64,000 nucleotides of DNA from Vitis vinifera (GCF_030704535.1 NC_081817.1:2743001-2807000), one strand, 5' to 3'. Positions 1-13,925 are shown, counted from the first letter of the stretch. Made by a program: numbers and translations. Notes: generated by a model not told the origin, from the letters alone.

Positions 1-545
1 TTATAATCAATTTGGCATTTAAGAATATTGCCCAAAGACTTTGTTGAAGAGTTTTGTCTTCCGTATCTCCTTGTTCCCTATGTTGATGAAATCATAAACT
101 CAATTAATGAAAGGCTCCCACAATTATATTATATAACATTTATCAAACAAGTCTTCAAACCCAAAATATTATTACAACAAGGGATGAATAAAAAATTAAA
201 ATATTTAGTTAAAAGAGATGAAATAATCCCAAAATAAAAAATCTAACATTTCATATGTTTTTTCTGAAAAAAAAAAAAAGAATGTTTTTGCCCAAATAAT
301 GTCAAAAATTGATGGAATATTTAATTTTAAAAATTAGGTTTTGAGAGCCCTTTTAACCAAATAAACCTAAAAAATTCAAACTCTTATTCAAAATTTTCTT
401 AATTCATCTTTCGAGCTGCCAAAATATTTGACTCTACACACATTCCAATTTAAAGAGTTTGGTCAATTCGGCCAAATTGACATTCAATAAGAGATCATAT
501 ACTTTCATTTTGTCAATAAAATGAAAACAAATATTTCACATTCAT
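1..545. other. AT-rich intergenic sequence, left edge
   Basis: No gene can be supported here. A 69-codon open frame at 28-237 has no recognisable domain, no clear promoter and AT-driven composition. It could be a decayed transposon piece. Confidence 0.4.
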
Positions 546-847
546 GCTAACAGTCGATTAATCGACATCGATTCAGATCCTCCCGTTCCATTGCCACACA
601 AGGGCTCTGACAATTTAGCTGCAAGCCAGGGAAATCAAGATCATGCAAGTCAGATAGGAGGACGTAGCAAGTCTTTTCCTGTTAAAAGAACTGCAGTTCT
701 TAGCCATTTGAAGACATCATCTACACATCACAAACCCTAAACAAAACTAAGAAGAAGAAAAAAAAAATTGACGAAATTCAGATGGTGAATTTCGACAAAA
801 ACGGCAATACTATGGCCAAAGACGGCGTAAATTCAATTACATGAATC
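546..847 (-). repeat. Duplicated 3' flank of histone H4 copy 1
   Basis: The sequence downstream of the H4 copy 1 stop (low-coordinate side) resembles the sequence downstream of copy 2 (3778-4090). Both carry blocks such as acagtcgatt, gcaagtctttt and agacatcatctacaca in the same order. Close to the stop the same resemblance extends, more weakly, to copy 3 (about 7900-7949). The original duplication unit therefore included the 3' untranslated region and more, not only the coding sequence. Confidence 0.7.
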
Positions 848-1168
<321 letters not shown>

Positions 1169-1244
1169 CTAATAATTTGAGAGTCAGGGTTAGGGTTTTG
1201 ATTTGGCGAGGAAGATGGTTTTTTTTTTGGGGTTTTGATTTGGA

Positions 1245-1252
1245 AATTTAAA
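1245..1252 (-). promoter_or_regulatory. TATA-like box of H4 copy 1
   Basis: TTTAAATT on the minus strand about 90 bp upstream of the ATG, at the same place as the TATAAATT of copy 3 and the TTTAAATT of copy 2. Confidence 0.55.
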
Positions 1253-1275
1253 GGGAATTTTGGGGTTTGAATTTA

Positions 1276-1416
1276 GGCGGGATTAATAACAGTCGTTCGA
1301 TTTTGGATCTTATCTGACGGTTGAGAGCTTCGATCCGTGTCGCATGGATTGGACAATTTTAAGGCGTTGATAAGGTTTAGATCAACGGCTATAAAGCTGT
1401 TTAAGATCGGTGACGT
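1276..1416 (-). promoter_or_regulatory. Histone-type promoter module, H4 copy 1
   Basis: Read on the minus strand, this block carries in order ACGTCACCGATC (1405-1416), a CAACG block, CACGGATC (octamer-like), CCGTCAGAT and ATTAATCCCGCC (1276-1287). The ACGTCA hexamer joined to a GATC core matches the type I element of plant histone promoters, which drives S-phase expression. The CCCGCC block is E2F-like but not a perfect consensus. The same blocks occur in the same order before all three H4 genes, which is direct evidence of conservation. Confidence 0.75.
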
Positions 1417-1449
1417 AGCTTGCGTTTTTATGCCTCGCGGTTGCCGTGT

Positions 1450-2570
1450 CCCTTCTTAACATTCCTAAAATAATATTTTATAGATATTGGAAATTTTGTC
1501 TTACTTCACTTCAATTGTTATAAATGAAATCAAATTTTATTTCCACCTGAATTTTTTTTTATTCTATTATTTTTGCAATGCAGTAGGCAATTTGCATTTA
1601 AGCATAAAAATAGAAAGTTGCACTCTTGCCTCACGATTACTGCATTAGATTTATTGTGAAACACCCAATTTGTTTAATAAAATGACTAAGAGTTTGTTGA
1701 GAGCGGAGTGGTGAACAAAAACAACTTATTCTATTCCTGATCTTCAATTGCTTGTTTTAGAGCTTTTTTTTTTGAGGGAAACGCAAACATCACAGGGTTA
1801 TTCCTTCTCAATCTGAAAAGCAACCGATTCATGAAAAACAAAAGTTTCTACTTCCTCCCTAATAGTCACTTCTCCTCCTCTTGTTCTTAGTTACATAAAA
1901 GCATCAAGATCAACCATTTTCTTGAAAAAAGGGAATGGAATAAGATCCCGACAAAAAAAAAAAAAAGATATGGGATGCATGTCTAGTTCTCATTGGAAAG
2001 GAATCGGCCCTAAACAAGCTTTTGTCTCCCACCTGACACAATTTGACATTTGGTGATACTTAATTGGCTCAAAATCTATAGTTATAAAAAGAATATCAAG
2101 AGAACAAGCACGTGGTAAAAAGTTAGCATCTAATCAGATAAATCAAAAGATAAGAGTTCAACCAAACATCTTTTCTTAAGGTAGGATGTAATTGTCGAGT
2201 GATGATTGTTTTATCTTTTAAAGAGGGAGTTTCATCACATCATGTAACTGAGTACAAATAGACCAATAAAAGACAAGTAGAAGCTAGTTAAAAACGAGTC
2301 AATATGGCTAAATAGCGCCAATGGGATATGTAAACGGGAATCGATCACATGGTGATGTATTGGTCAATTTTGAGCAAGGGCCTAAGGGAATATTTTTTAG
2401 TTAGGTAGAAATAAGTTGGTTAAACCAGTATTTTAACTCTTAAGTGCTTTCGTTCACTCTAACACTAAACGCTATACCTTAACCTTAAAGCAATGCTTTT
2501 GAAAGCAATATATTAAGTAGGATATAGACCTTACATATTTTGGTAAGCTATTTTGTAAAAAAGGAAAGTC
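1450..2570. other. Intergenic region between H4 copies 1 and 2, proximal part
   Basis: AT-rich, with short homopolymers. No coding frame, RNA gene or clear repeat boundary was found. Confidence 0.4.
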
Positions 2571-2573
2571 TTA

Positions 2574-2789
2574 GGTGGTGTTTATTTTTTTGTTGAATAA
2601 AAAAAGTTAAAATATTTGATTTTTTTTATTTAACTAAAAGTAACGTATTGACATCATTTAATTAAAGTGAATTTGTTATCAATAAGTTTAGTTTAATCAT
2701 ATTGAATGATGTCAACAAGTTATTTTTAGATGAATAGAAAAAGTCAAATATTTTAACTTTTTTTATTCAATCAAAAAACAAATATTACC
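2574..2789. mobile_element. PIF/Harbinger (Tourist-like) MITE, 216 bp
   Basis: Near-palindromic element. The left end starts GGTGGTGTTTATTTTTTTG and the right end, read in reverse complement, starts GGTAATATTTGTTTTTTG. The inverted similarity then runs on for about 80 bp, including GAATAAAAAAAGTTAAAATA and TTGACATCATT on both arms. It is flanked by TTA at 2571-2573 and TTA at 2790-2792, the 3-bp target duplication typical of PIF/Harbinger. It is non-autonomous with no coding capacity and lies between H4 copies 1 and 2. Confidence 0.82.
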
Positions 2790-2845
2790 TTAATCTTTTA
2801 AGCTAATCAAAGTTTGAGTATTACTAGCATAGTTCCATTTCTCTC

Positions 2846-3115
2846 TCTTCAATATTTTCTGAAACTTATTTCTAAAAATCGTTTTCTATTCTTTAATTTA
2901 AAAGCGGTTTTTAAAAACAAGTATAAGAAAATATGTCTAATAAAAAACATATAAAAATAACTTTTATTTATTATCTAAAAATTGTCTTTTATTTCATTTC
3001 ATTTTTAAAAATTGTTTTTAGACAACAATGATATTAAAAAAAATCAAATAGTTTTTTATTTTCAAAAATAAAAAACCATTTTTAAATCATATTACTAAAC
3101 ATACTCTAAAATGCA
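2846..3115. repeat. Possible degraded hAT-like MITE
   Basis: AT-rich stretch with paired segments such as gttttctattc and gaaaataaaaaacc, and a right end reading actaaacatactct, a style shared by the hAT-like MITEs at 14, 18, 56 and 57 kb. No clean termini or target duplication could be fixed. Confidence 0.3.
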
Positions 3116-3777
3116 TTGTGAAAACAACTTAAAGGAAGAGCAATTAATTCTTTTTTAGCTTGTTATTTTTATTGTACTTTTGAATTTCCTATCTGAAATT
3201 AATGCAAATTCCAAAAATTTTATAACATTGAATTTAGGATATTTAATTTCAAATTTATTTATAAATATAATTTTCTTTTCCAGATTTAAATATCTACTAA
3301 CCAAATCATGTTCTTTGTATAAGTGACAAATTCCCTTTTTTTCTTTTTTACCAAACTAAACGCTTCATTGTAGTTATTAATATCACAATGAAAGCCATGA
3401 TCTTCTTTCATTCTTACACCAACCCTAAATATTAATAAGAATTCCTCTCATATTCTAACCAGTGATCAAAAGAATAATATTTTGATTATTTACAAGAAAA
3501 TTTTGAGGATATTATTCTCAAGAATAAATAATTTTTAAATAAAAAAATGGTAAAAATTTAGATTTACAAATAGATGATGATTACATCTTTTGATCAAATA
3601 CTTTACTTTTACCCGTACATGGGCGAGAAGACAAACTGCGGATAAAACGACACCGTATACTAAATTCCTTCGCCTGCCTGCCTGCCGTTTCTCAGTGACC
3701 AAACAGAAAAAAAGAAATACCCCAATAAAGCGCAAACAAAATTTCTCCGTTTTTGAGAACCTTGAAACAAAGATGTT

Positions 3778-4090
3778 AACAGTCGATTCAACCGATATGG
3801 TTTCAGCTCCTCCTTCCCTGTCCTCACAGGGGGATCTAAAAATTTTAGCAGCAATTTAACAAATCAAAGTCATGTAAGCCATGAGATTGGAGAACATATC
3901 TATTTCCATTAAAACGAAAGCAAGTCTTTTCTCGTTCAAAGAACCGCGGTTCTTAACCATTTCAAGACATCATCTACACAGCAGGAACCTTAAAAGATCT
4001 AAGAAACAAATAGCGAAATTTCAGAGAATGGATTTCGCAATAAAGGCCAATACAGAGGCCAAAAGTGGCGTCAATCCTATTACACGAATC
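3778..4090 (-). repeat. Duplicated 3' flank of histone H4 copy 2
   Basis: Counterpart of 546-847. The same ordered blocks are present with substitutions and short indels, so this is the other arm of the tandem H4 duplication. The short open frames seen across it on both strands are not conserved between the arms and are unlikely to be coding. Confidence 0.7.
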
Positions 4091-4405
<315 letters not shown>

Positions 4406-4476
4406 TCACAGCTAGTACTCTTAGGGTAAGGATTTTGATTTGGTGAGGAAGATGAAGACTGAAGGATGGGGTTGTA

Positions 4477-4648
4477 AATTTAAAGGGAATTTTGGGGTTT
4501 GAATTTGGGCGGGATTAATGTCGGTCGTTCGATTTTGGATCTAATCTGACGGCTGAGGGGATCGATCCGTGTGGCGTGGCTTCGACAATTTTAAGACGTT
4601 GATAAGGTATAGATCGACGGCTTGGAAGTTTTTTAAGATCGGTGACGT
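4477..4648 (-). promoter_or_regulatory. Promoter of H4 copy 2
   Basis: The TATA-like TTTAAATT is at 4477-4484, ATTAATCCCGCC at 4508-4519 and ACGTCACCGATC at 4637-4648, all on the minus strand. Between them are the octamer-like CACGGATCGATC and AGCCGTCGATC (CCGTCG motif). Order and spacing match copies 1 and 3. Confidence 0.75.
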
Positions 4649-4699
4649 TGCTTGGCTTTTTATCGCCTGTGCAGTCCTGGCGGGGTTCTGGACGGTGTA

Positions 4700-6270
4700 A
4701 ATTTTTCACATATTTGTGTACTTGAATTCTCCGACAAATTTAATTACTTTTATTTAAAAAAATAATTATCAATTACAAAAATTAAATATATAATTTTATT
4801 GATAAAAGAGTCTTAGCAAGACAAAATTATTTTTGTTTATATTTTGTAGATGGTCCTCTTTTGACTTGGAAAAAAAATCTTTAAATATTAAAGAAAAATA
4901 AAACCTAATAAGCATACAAAATATAATATTTTATTTTAAATAATTTAAAATTTAAAATTTTGGATTCAGATTTTTTGTTTATTTTTTTAAAATATTGCAA
5001 GACAACCCTAAATTACCATTTATTTACATAAACGAAGAATGTCTCCTATGTTTAAAAATCTTATGAAGAGTTAGAAATTAGAGATAAGGCATTTGATGAG
5101 TTTGAATAAAAAAATTTAGTGTTTTTTTCAATAATGCAACAAGATTTTTTCGTTTAAGAAGGATAATAGAGAATTGTTTGTCTCACAATTCTTTTCTTGT
5201 TAAATTTTTTTATATTGGAATTGGGTTTGGATGTCAAAATAGACTCATCCAACCTAATAAATGACAGAAATAAGGAGAGTTTTAAGAATTTTTAAAATTA
5301 CCTAAAATTTTCACTATCAAATTAACAAAAAAAAAATGTTACCTTTTATGTCTTTCTCTCTCTTGAAGAAGTGTCTCTCCAACAAAACACCAAAAAAGAT
5401 AAATATGTTTATTTTTTTTCCCTTCTTTTCTTAGATATAAAAGAAACATACATTCTTTTTTTTAAATAGAAAAAAATATGAAAATTTTCATGTTTTTCTC
5501 CATAAAAACAAAGGTCAAGACTTTTATGTTGTGAGAAGAAAATAACGGTTCTCATATTCGTAATTTTATTTATAACTTAAGATAAAAAAAAATTAGTCAA
5601 TAAAATAACCAATTGAGATTCTTTGGTATTTCAAAATATATCAACAACCTTATTTTTCATCACTGTGGCATTATAATATCAACTGTGACAGGAAGGTATG
5701 CTTCTGGGCAAGGGATTTGAGAGAAAGCTAGCTTCGTCTAACTTGGACACTCACCCTCGGAGAGACACCGCCTTTGCCTTACAAGTTGAGAATGGTAATG
5801 AGTCCGAGTGAAGATACAACCATTTCAAACGTGGTAAATATGAGTTAACAAATAAGTTATAATGTGTCCCACGTCCAATGGAAAGAAGTTCTTTACACTC
5901 ATGGGTAGTTTTGTAATATTTTACATAAAACAGAAAAAGAAATTCCTTACACTTAGGTGCTTTTTAATTGATAGACATTTTTAAAGTCATAAAATCCCAT
6001 TAGATTTAAAGTAAATAATATTTATTCAAGAAAGAGTGAGTTATTATAAGATAATATCCATTGATCATAATGTGAAATTTAATTTATCAAACTTATTAAT
6101 TTTATGGGATATCATAAGGACATTGTATTTATACGAAGACTATTGAAATATCTTATATCAAACAAATAAAGAAATTTATAACATTATGTGTAGTAAACTC
6201 TTTATAATCATATCCAAATGAATGTAATCCACGTTTCCAACATCATAATATCCAACTAAGATATATACCA
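4700..6270. other. Intergenic region between H4 copies 2 and 3
   Basis: Mostly AT-rich without features. A patch at about 5690-5830 is richer in G+C and contains a 37-codon open frame on the plus strand (starts MLLGKGFERK, ends ENGNESE). It looks like an isolated exon or gene relic, but I do not recognise it and it has no visible neighbours. Confidence 0.35.
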
Positions 6271-7195
6271 TGGTTTTAAAAATCGGACTAATCGGTTAAT
6301 TGGGCAAGAAATAGGTTGAACTGGAATCAAACCGATTGAACCGACGATTTGACCAGCAAACTAGACAAACTAGTCGGTTCCATCTAAACCGGACAATTCA
6401 ATTACTATTATTATTATTTTTTTTTCATTTTTATAGTATTAAAAGGATGCCATTTTGGAGGATATAAAAACACCTTCAACCCTCCTTCTCCATCTGCATC
6501 GAAAGTGAAAAAGTTGTCACCCCCAATGCATTGCAACACCAACACCAGCTCTCACCGGAGGTCTCCCCAACCATTACACAACCTAACTCGGTGCAAAACC
6601 TATTGCAACCATCCCCCCTCTTCTTCACCCCGCTGCAACAATCCCCTCTCTTCTTCCCCCCACTACAAAGCCCCCTCTCAGCGCAGCAAACCCCCGACGC
6701 CCCAAACTCATTGCAACCATCCCCTTATTGCAAAGCCCCCTGGTGATCAAAGCGCCCCTCCGAAAAACCCATCTATGTGCATTGTGAGCCTTCATAATTT
6801 TAATGTATTTTATTATTATTATTATGATATTATGTTTAATATTCCATTTTTATAGATTTTTCCTTTTTTTTGTTTATTTATTAATCTTCATAACAACATT
6901 ACAATTTTAAATAATTTTTTTATTTTAAAACAAGTTTTTTATTTAAAAATAAATATTAAAATTATTGTTTTAATTTAAATTTTTAATTTGAAACTAATTT
7001 TATGATTTTTAAACAAAATTTTAATTTTAAAATAATATATAAATTAGTATTTTAATTTTTATAATTATTTTAAATTTTAATAATTTATAAATTATATATT
7101 TATGATATCACCGATTTGACCATGACCAATGAACCATGAACCAATAACTTTTCCGATTCAATGATTAATCTAATTATAAAAACATTAAAATATAC
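6271..7195. mobile_element. Degenerate TIR-bearing element with a C-rich core
   Basis: The left end reads GGTTTTAAAAATCGGACTAATCGG. The right end, read in reverse complement, gives TGTTTTTATAATTAGATTAATC, so roughly two thirds of the first 32 bases match. Further in, both arms carry CGATTTGACC/GGTCAAATCGG-type words. This style of interspersed repeat is common in plants. No convincing target duplication was found, so the superfamily is left open. The middle (about 6510-6755) is strikingly C-rich on the plus strand and the rest is AT-rich. Confidence 0.4.
6510..6755 (+). repeat. C-rich, G-poor degenerate tandem block
   Basis: Imperfect repeats of a unit like ttgcaaccatcccc and cccctcttcttc. 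A 116-codon frame (6505-6855) crosses it and reads as Pro/Ser/Cys/Asn-rich low-complexity sequence. A second frame is also open there, which points to base composition rather than coding. Confidence 0.5.
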
Positions 7196-7940
7196 TATAT
7201 GTCCCATATACAAATTCCTAGTCTATTAGTTTCAACTTTCAACACTCATGAGAGCAGTTGTAAAGACCAGTAGAACCATGGTTAGTTTATATTGCTTGTA
7301 AATATGTATATGTGAAACCTAATTCAACGAGGGTGGTTCTTATTCTTTTCTAATTTGATGAGGGGTGGAGAATAATGATTTGAATTTTATGGTCATTTTG
7401 GTCTCAATTCCAGGTTCCCAATTAATTAAATTGCTTACCAGTTGTTGGGGAAGAAATGGACACACCATTGAATTTTGATCCAAAGCCCGAGCCTAGGCTC
7501 TGTGCTTAGAGGACCAATCTCAGAGATCTAAATATGGGAAAAGAGAAACCAAACAGGGCCTAATCCCACTCAAAGCCTTAATTGTTAGGTTCCAATTAGG
7601 AGGAATAGCCCAAAATCATCTACTTGCCTAGATCTTAAACATCAATGTAGGACCATGATGATATGAAACGATAATCTCTTCTTCTTGATAAATCTACTCC
7701 AGATTTCCACGCCCTCAAGGTAACACTGTGGATCATATGCTAATTTTCTCTAAGGTTTCCGGGAAGATGGTAATATGAAACAATAGTTTTAGCAATTCTC
7801 ATATAACAATCTCCATTGTTGCCATAAATAGCATACATGCAATCTATTACAGCCAGTAATAGCTACTGATTGAGACAAGAAATGGCAAAACTCAGAAGCT
7901 GGATTTCAACCAAAAACGAAAAAGAGAGGCCCAAAAAGAA
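7196..7940. other. Intergenic region downstream of H4 copy 3
   Basis: No gene found. The last 50 bp before the H4 stop resemble the 3' flanks of copies 1 and 2. Confidence 0.35.
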
Positions 7941-7949
7941 TGAAATTTA

Positions 7950-8507
<558 letters not shown>

Positions 8508-8539
8508 TGCTTATGTCTCCGCTGCCACGTGCCTAGCAA

Positions 8540-9440
8540 AAGGAGGTGGATTTTCCATTTCTTAGCCGCGTAAGTTAGAACCTTTTTCAATACTCTCAAT
8601 TTTGTTGGATTTATTTCAATGGTAAATTGGTAATTCACTTTTTGCACAACGACAATTCAAAATAATTATAATAAAACATCAATTTAATTAATGAATTGAA
8701 TTTATATGTGATGAAATAAAATATAATCAATTGAATACAATATGCATAGCTTATATCATGTGACACAATTTGTCTTCTGACATTATGTCCAGTGTCCACG
8801 GTCTAATCACATTCAAGACATCACACTCATACTTGCACTCTAATAAGGCTCATTGTCATACATTACTCTTGCTGTAACATAATAGTTGTCAATATGGGAC
8901 TATTGGAATCAAACATAGCCCAAAACTTAATAATTACAAAAAAATATAGCTTGATAATTTAAAACTAATGAACCAGATCTAATTAAAGCATCTTATGTAG
9001 TTTTTAAACAAAGCAAAATAATCAACACATAAGTTTGTAAATTTTAATGATAATAAAATTTTACTTACAATAATTGTTACTGATAACTTTGAACGAACAA
9101 ATTGGGATATTTGATATAATGATACAAAATAAAAAAGTAAAAAAAAATATTTTTAGTCTTTTTTGTCTATGTCTTCTTTGTCAATTTGGATATTCTTGTA
9201 TAGATATGAAGAGAAGGATTTCAAACCTTTTTCAAGTTGATATTTTGAATATTGAAAATCATTTATAAAAATGGTTACGTTATTTAAGGTCATGTGAAAA
9301 GAGTGTCGATAATTATTTATTTATATCTTATCAAATTCGTCTTTAGAGTTCTGGGGAAAAATTGTCAGTAATTATCTACTTATTAAATTTGTCTTTGACT
9401 TGAATTATTAAATTGAGTTTCAGTATCTTACTAACGAAGC
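8540..9440. other. Intergenic AT-rich region
   Basis: No gene found. At 9300-9420 two imperfect copies of a segment like aattatctacttattaaatttgtcttt lie in tandem. The 64-codon frame at 9074-9268 has no recognisable features. Confidence 0.35.
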
Positions 9441-9443
9441 AAT

Positions 9444-10642
9444 TGTTATGAAGTATCCCAAATTCCTAATTAGTATGAATTCTTTTTTTGTAAATAATAT
9501 TATATATAAAATATTTATAGGTTGATATATTATTGTAATATTAGACTTCCTTATAGAATGAGGAAGGTTGTTGGAAATATATCTGTAAATATTCTAGGTC
9601 ATGAAATGAAGATGAACATGTAGAGACTATACGGGGTGGATAGAAATATGCGGACTATACGGGGTGGATAGAAATATGCGGAAGAACAAGAGGTACTCTG
9701 TGGAGCAAGAGGGCTCGTAGTAGGGTATGGATACAAGTAGTGGGGAAACATGTGATGTTTCGGGAACCCAATAGTTGTATTTGGTTATGTCCTCTGTAAT
9801 ATTTTCTATTATATAGTGGAATCATTCTCTCTCATCCGTGGACGTAGGCATGGTTGGCCACACATTAAAACCCCATGTACCGTATGTGTGATTGTTTTAT
9901 CTTTGTATTATTGAACTAACATTGTTGACATTAAAGCTTTTGCTGGCATAACAATCGGTATAAGAGCTTGGGTTAAAGATTTATGGAAGAGTAAAAGATC
10001 ACAAAGCACACAAGATGAAAACAAAAGGAATTTTCACTAAAGGTGGAGTTGATTGCTCTTTTCATGGTGATATGATACAAAAATGTTTGTGTGATGGAGA
10101 GATTGAAGATTAACTTCATGAATTTGGTCCAAGGTGGAGATTGTTAGGAAGTGCCCCAAATTCCTAATCAGTATGGATTCTTTTTTTGTAAATAATATTA
10201 TATATAAAATATTTATAGGTTGATATATTATTGTAATATTAGACTTTCTTATAGAATAAGAAAGGTTGTTGGAAATATCTCTATAAATATTATAAGTTAT
10301 GAGGGGAAAAAGTTATGAGATGGAGATGGACTTGTAGAGACTATACGGGGTGGATAGAGATGTGAGGAAGAACGGGAGGTACTCCATGGAGCGAGATGGC
10401 TCGTAGTAGGGTATGGATACAAGGAGTGGGAAAACATGTGATGTTTCGGGAACCCAATAGTTGTATTTGGTTATGTCCTCTATAATATTCTATATTGTAT
10501 AGTGAAATCATTCTCTCTCATTCGTGGACGTAGGCATGGTTGGCCGAACTACATTAAAACCCCGTGTACCGTATGTGTGATTGTTTTATCTTTGTATTCT
10601 TTAACTAACATTGTTGGCATCAAAGCTTTCGCTGACAAAACA
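9444..10642 (+). mobile_element. Small Ty1/copia-type LTR retrotransposon remnant
   Basis: Two direct repeats of about 500 bp, 9444-9953 and 10142-10642, both begin TGTTA and end in ACA. The 5' LTR is followed directly by a primer-binding-site-like word of the initiator tRNA-Met type. The 3' LTR is preceded by a purine-rich tract (aaggtggagattg). The interior is only about 190 bp and has no gag or pol, so the element is a deletion derivative or non-autonomous type and depends on other copies. The 5 bases outside the two ends are nearly the same. The LTRs differ by substitutions and small indels, suggesting an insertion some millions of years old (rough estimate by eye). Confidence 0.85.
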
Positions 10643-13600
10643 ACAATTAGTATTATTATTGAGTCATGTCTTGTAAATAAATCTTCAACTTTGTTGATAA
10701 CAATCATGTTGTTTAATCGTTTTTTTTTTAAAAAAAAAATTGTCTTGTATTATTGATGGTTGAACTATCTTATATGGACAGAGATGGTCAAGAGCATTAG
10801 GATGAACTAATACTCCCATTGGAAAAGTTAAAGGATTGGTGATCGACCTCTATATATATACACGAATAAATACATTTTAATCGATTTATGTATATTAAAA
10901 TTTTATCAAATTATATATTACAACTATGAAAAGCATCATAATAATATCCTAAAAAAGTACTCATATTATATTTTTAATTTTAATTTTTTTCTAATATTTC
11001 TACCATTTTTTATTAATTTAGTTTCACTATTATATTTTTTTTAATGGATTTTCATCCAACATTTCCATAAAAATTGAATTGTTGATATTTTTCATATTTT
11101 ATAATATGTTTATCATTACATTTAATAATTGTATGTGTTTACCTAAATATGCAATTTAGGGCCTATTAAATTTCCAATAAATTCCACTTAAGGCATGTTT
11201 TTATTGAAAATTCTACTTCAAAGTAACAAACACTCATACCAATTTTACCTTGTGAATGGAAACCTTAGAAATTATAGAAACGTAATAATTTAGTAATTTC
11301 CTTTTTAACCATTCATAATATTCCTAATTATTTTTTTAATGAGAAATTATAATTATTTAGGATGCATTATATTCTATTTAACTACTTTGGACTTGTAATG
11401 ATATATATTATTTTTTTATTGAAAGAAATTTTCAGTTTTTATTTATCCACAACTATTTCACCTACAATTTTCGATGTACCTCAAAAACACCATTCTCGTT
11501 CTCCTCTTCCACATTTATCTTCGTTTTTTTTTCTATCTCAACTTTTTTCTTCTCGATCACAAACCCTAAGAGAAAACCATTGTCTAAACCTTGTTTGATA
11601 ACAAAAAGGCATTCAAGGTATGTTCAAAGTCGATCATACTTTTTTTATACATTTTGTTTAAATACATATAACATAACACATAAATATCTTTTAGAGTTTG
11701 TTCTTTATATAAGTTTGACATAAAAATTGTTACAAAAAATAGTTAAAAAACAATTTTGAAAATATATAAATATAATGTAGAAGTGAAAATTTGTGAGGAA
11801 AGTGCAACAATAATTTTTCTTTTTTTAAAAAAAACTCATCATGTGGTATCTAGACTTGGAATGTCAAGCATTCCAAAAATGTTTGGACTTGGTATATCGA
11901 ACATCAAGAAAGAAAGAGTTTGAACGTATAAGGGCGAACAATATTCAATTGTTCGAACTTAGTGTGTTAGACACTCGGGAGGATCTAATGCCACCATGGA
12001 AGTTTTCTTTCTCAACATGTCGTACCTCAAGGCTACATGTCAAGCCTCAATGACTAATACTCCCTTAAGTTCACTAACCAATCTAATTATTTGTTTTCTT
12101 AATTTTATTTCACAAGTCAACTTGCATGATTTTTATTTTAAGGTCACAAGAGTATTTTTATTTATTTTTTCAATGCTTTTTGTTATTTTAATTTGAAATT
12201 TTTTATTATATTTATATATATTGAGAGTACATCAATGCATATTCAATCTAGAGCATCGGTTAGGAGATGTGCTTGCTCTCTTCAACTTAGTATGTGAACT
12301 TTTCGCCTTATTTAATAGTGGAGAACATTTGAACTTAATATATAACATGTTAAAAAACATGATGCTAAAAAAAAAAAATTGTTATAAATACTTATACCTA
12401 TTCATTGTTTCTACCTTTCCTTTGGCTCAAAATGTTTCTTACTTTATGTAATAATGTTTTTTGATATATGTCACTTACATAGAAGATGTGAGGAGGTTGC
12501 GAACACATTATATAATGCATTTATATACAAAAGTAATAGTAAATGTCTTATTTGTCGATATTACACCAATTATGTCAAGTAAAGACATCTAATATCTTTT
12601 CCTCTTGGAAATACAATCCATGATAGACACAATTGGAAGTGTTAGCAATATATCAATGGATGTGCAAATGTCAAGTCTCTAATACAATTATTTTGTTTAT
12701 CCCACCAAAGTCATTCGACGTAGTTCAACTCCATTAATTTATGCATCTTTTGTTGCATTTGCGAGTGCCTATCATATTCATTTGCTTTGTGTTTATATTT
12801 TGCATTATATATTGTCTTCGTCATGCTATAATACAATGCATCCGTTTTGTTTCAAAATATTTAATATCTCTTTCGACTTATTGTTACCTTTTGACATTCC
12901 AATTAAAATACTTATTTTTTCTTGACTTAAATGATCGACAAAAGAATGTTCTTCAAAATATTGTGCTCCCGCCAATGTGATTATGTCTTTCATATTTAAT
13001 AACCAATATTCAATCATCATCAATTGGTAGCTCCACACTCTTAAGAGTAAATGTACATCTATATTTCTTTGTCCTTTTCAATCCTTATTTCCGGTTATTT
13101 TTACTCTCATATTTGATATCGACCTTCATCGAACTTCTTTTTACCCCACTTCTTTCACAAGTAAAAGTAATTTCAGATTTTTATCCATAAAGTCCCCATG
13201 CGTCTCTTTTACCATTTATAATAATCATTCCATCAATTTTATCGATCTCTCATAAAGGTTTGATCAATCCTTCCCTATTATAATGGATGATATTGATTGT
13301 GAAGATAATTATATTGTCTATTATTATCAGAGCTTATAACATAGATGTATCATCCAATATAAAAATTTTAATAAAATTTATTTGATTTTTAATAAAAAAG
13401 TTGTTCGAATGTATAGTGTCAAAAATGCTTATAGGTGTTTAGCATTGTACCTTTGAACATTTTTGGAATATTTAGAATTATACTTTCAAACACAAATTAG
13501 GGTGTCCAAAAGTATAAATCTAAATGTCTACGAGAGCGTTTCAAATGTATAGTTCTGAACTTTTTAAGGATGTTTTAAAGCATAGTGTTGAACAATTATA

Positions 13601-13920
13601 AGAGATCCTACAACTTTGAATATCATTCATGACACCTTATTTCAACCCTAGAAATACGAAAAAAAAAATAAAAAATATTATAAAAGACATGCTTTCCACC
13701 ATTGGAGGTGATTATTTGCTTATCTATTGGTGAAAAATAAAACCTTTTTGATAAAATTTGTTAGAATTGTAAAAAAATTTAGAAGAGAAAAAAATGAAGT
13801 AGAAGGAAATGAATGTGTATTTATGATTAAAGATGGTTTAGGGATTTCATTAAGGACATTTTTATCCTAACAATATTTATTGTTGTGATCGATTGCAAAG
13901 ATCAATTCAGATGATGTAAG
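10643..13920. other. Unassigned AT-rich intergenic region
   Basis: No gene can be supported. 11840-12060 is less AT-rich and carries recurring words (ttggacttgg, ttggaatgtcaagc). 13400-13600 holds a diffuse repeat of words like catagtgttgaac and aatgtatagttctgaac. A 70-codon minus-strand frame at 12826-13038 is not recognised. These look like old, decayed repeats. Confidence 0.35.
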
Positions 13921-13925
13921 TGTAA

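Noticed and set aside
3590-3859. Overlapping frames on both strands near 3.5-3.9 kb
   Set aside because: They cross the duplicated H4 3' flank, and the frames are not kept in the other copy (546-847).
12826-13038. 70-codon minus-strand frame with a moderately protein-like mix
   Set aside because: No family recognised, no splice partner, no promoter, and surrounded by decayed repeat-like DNA.
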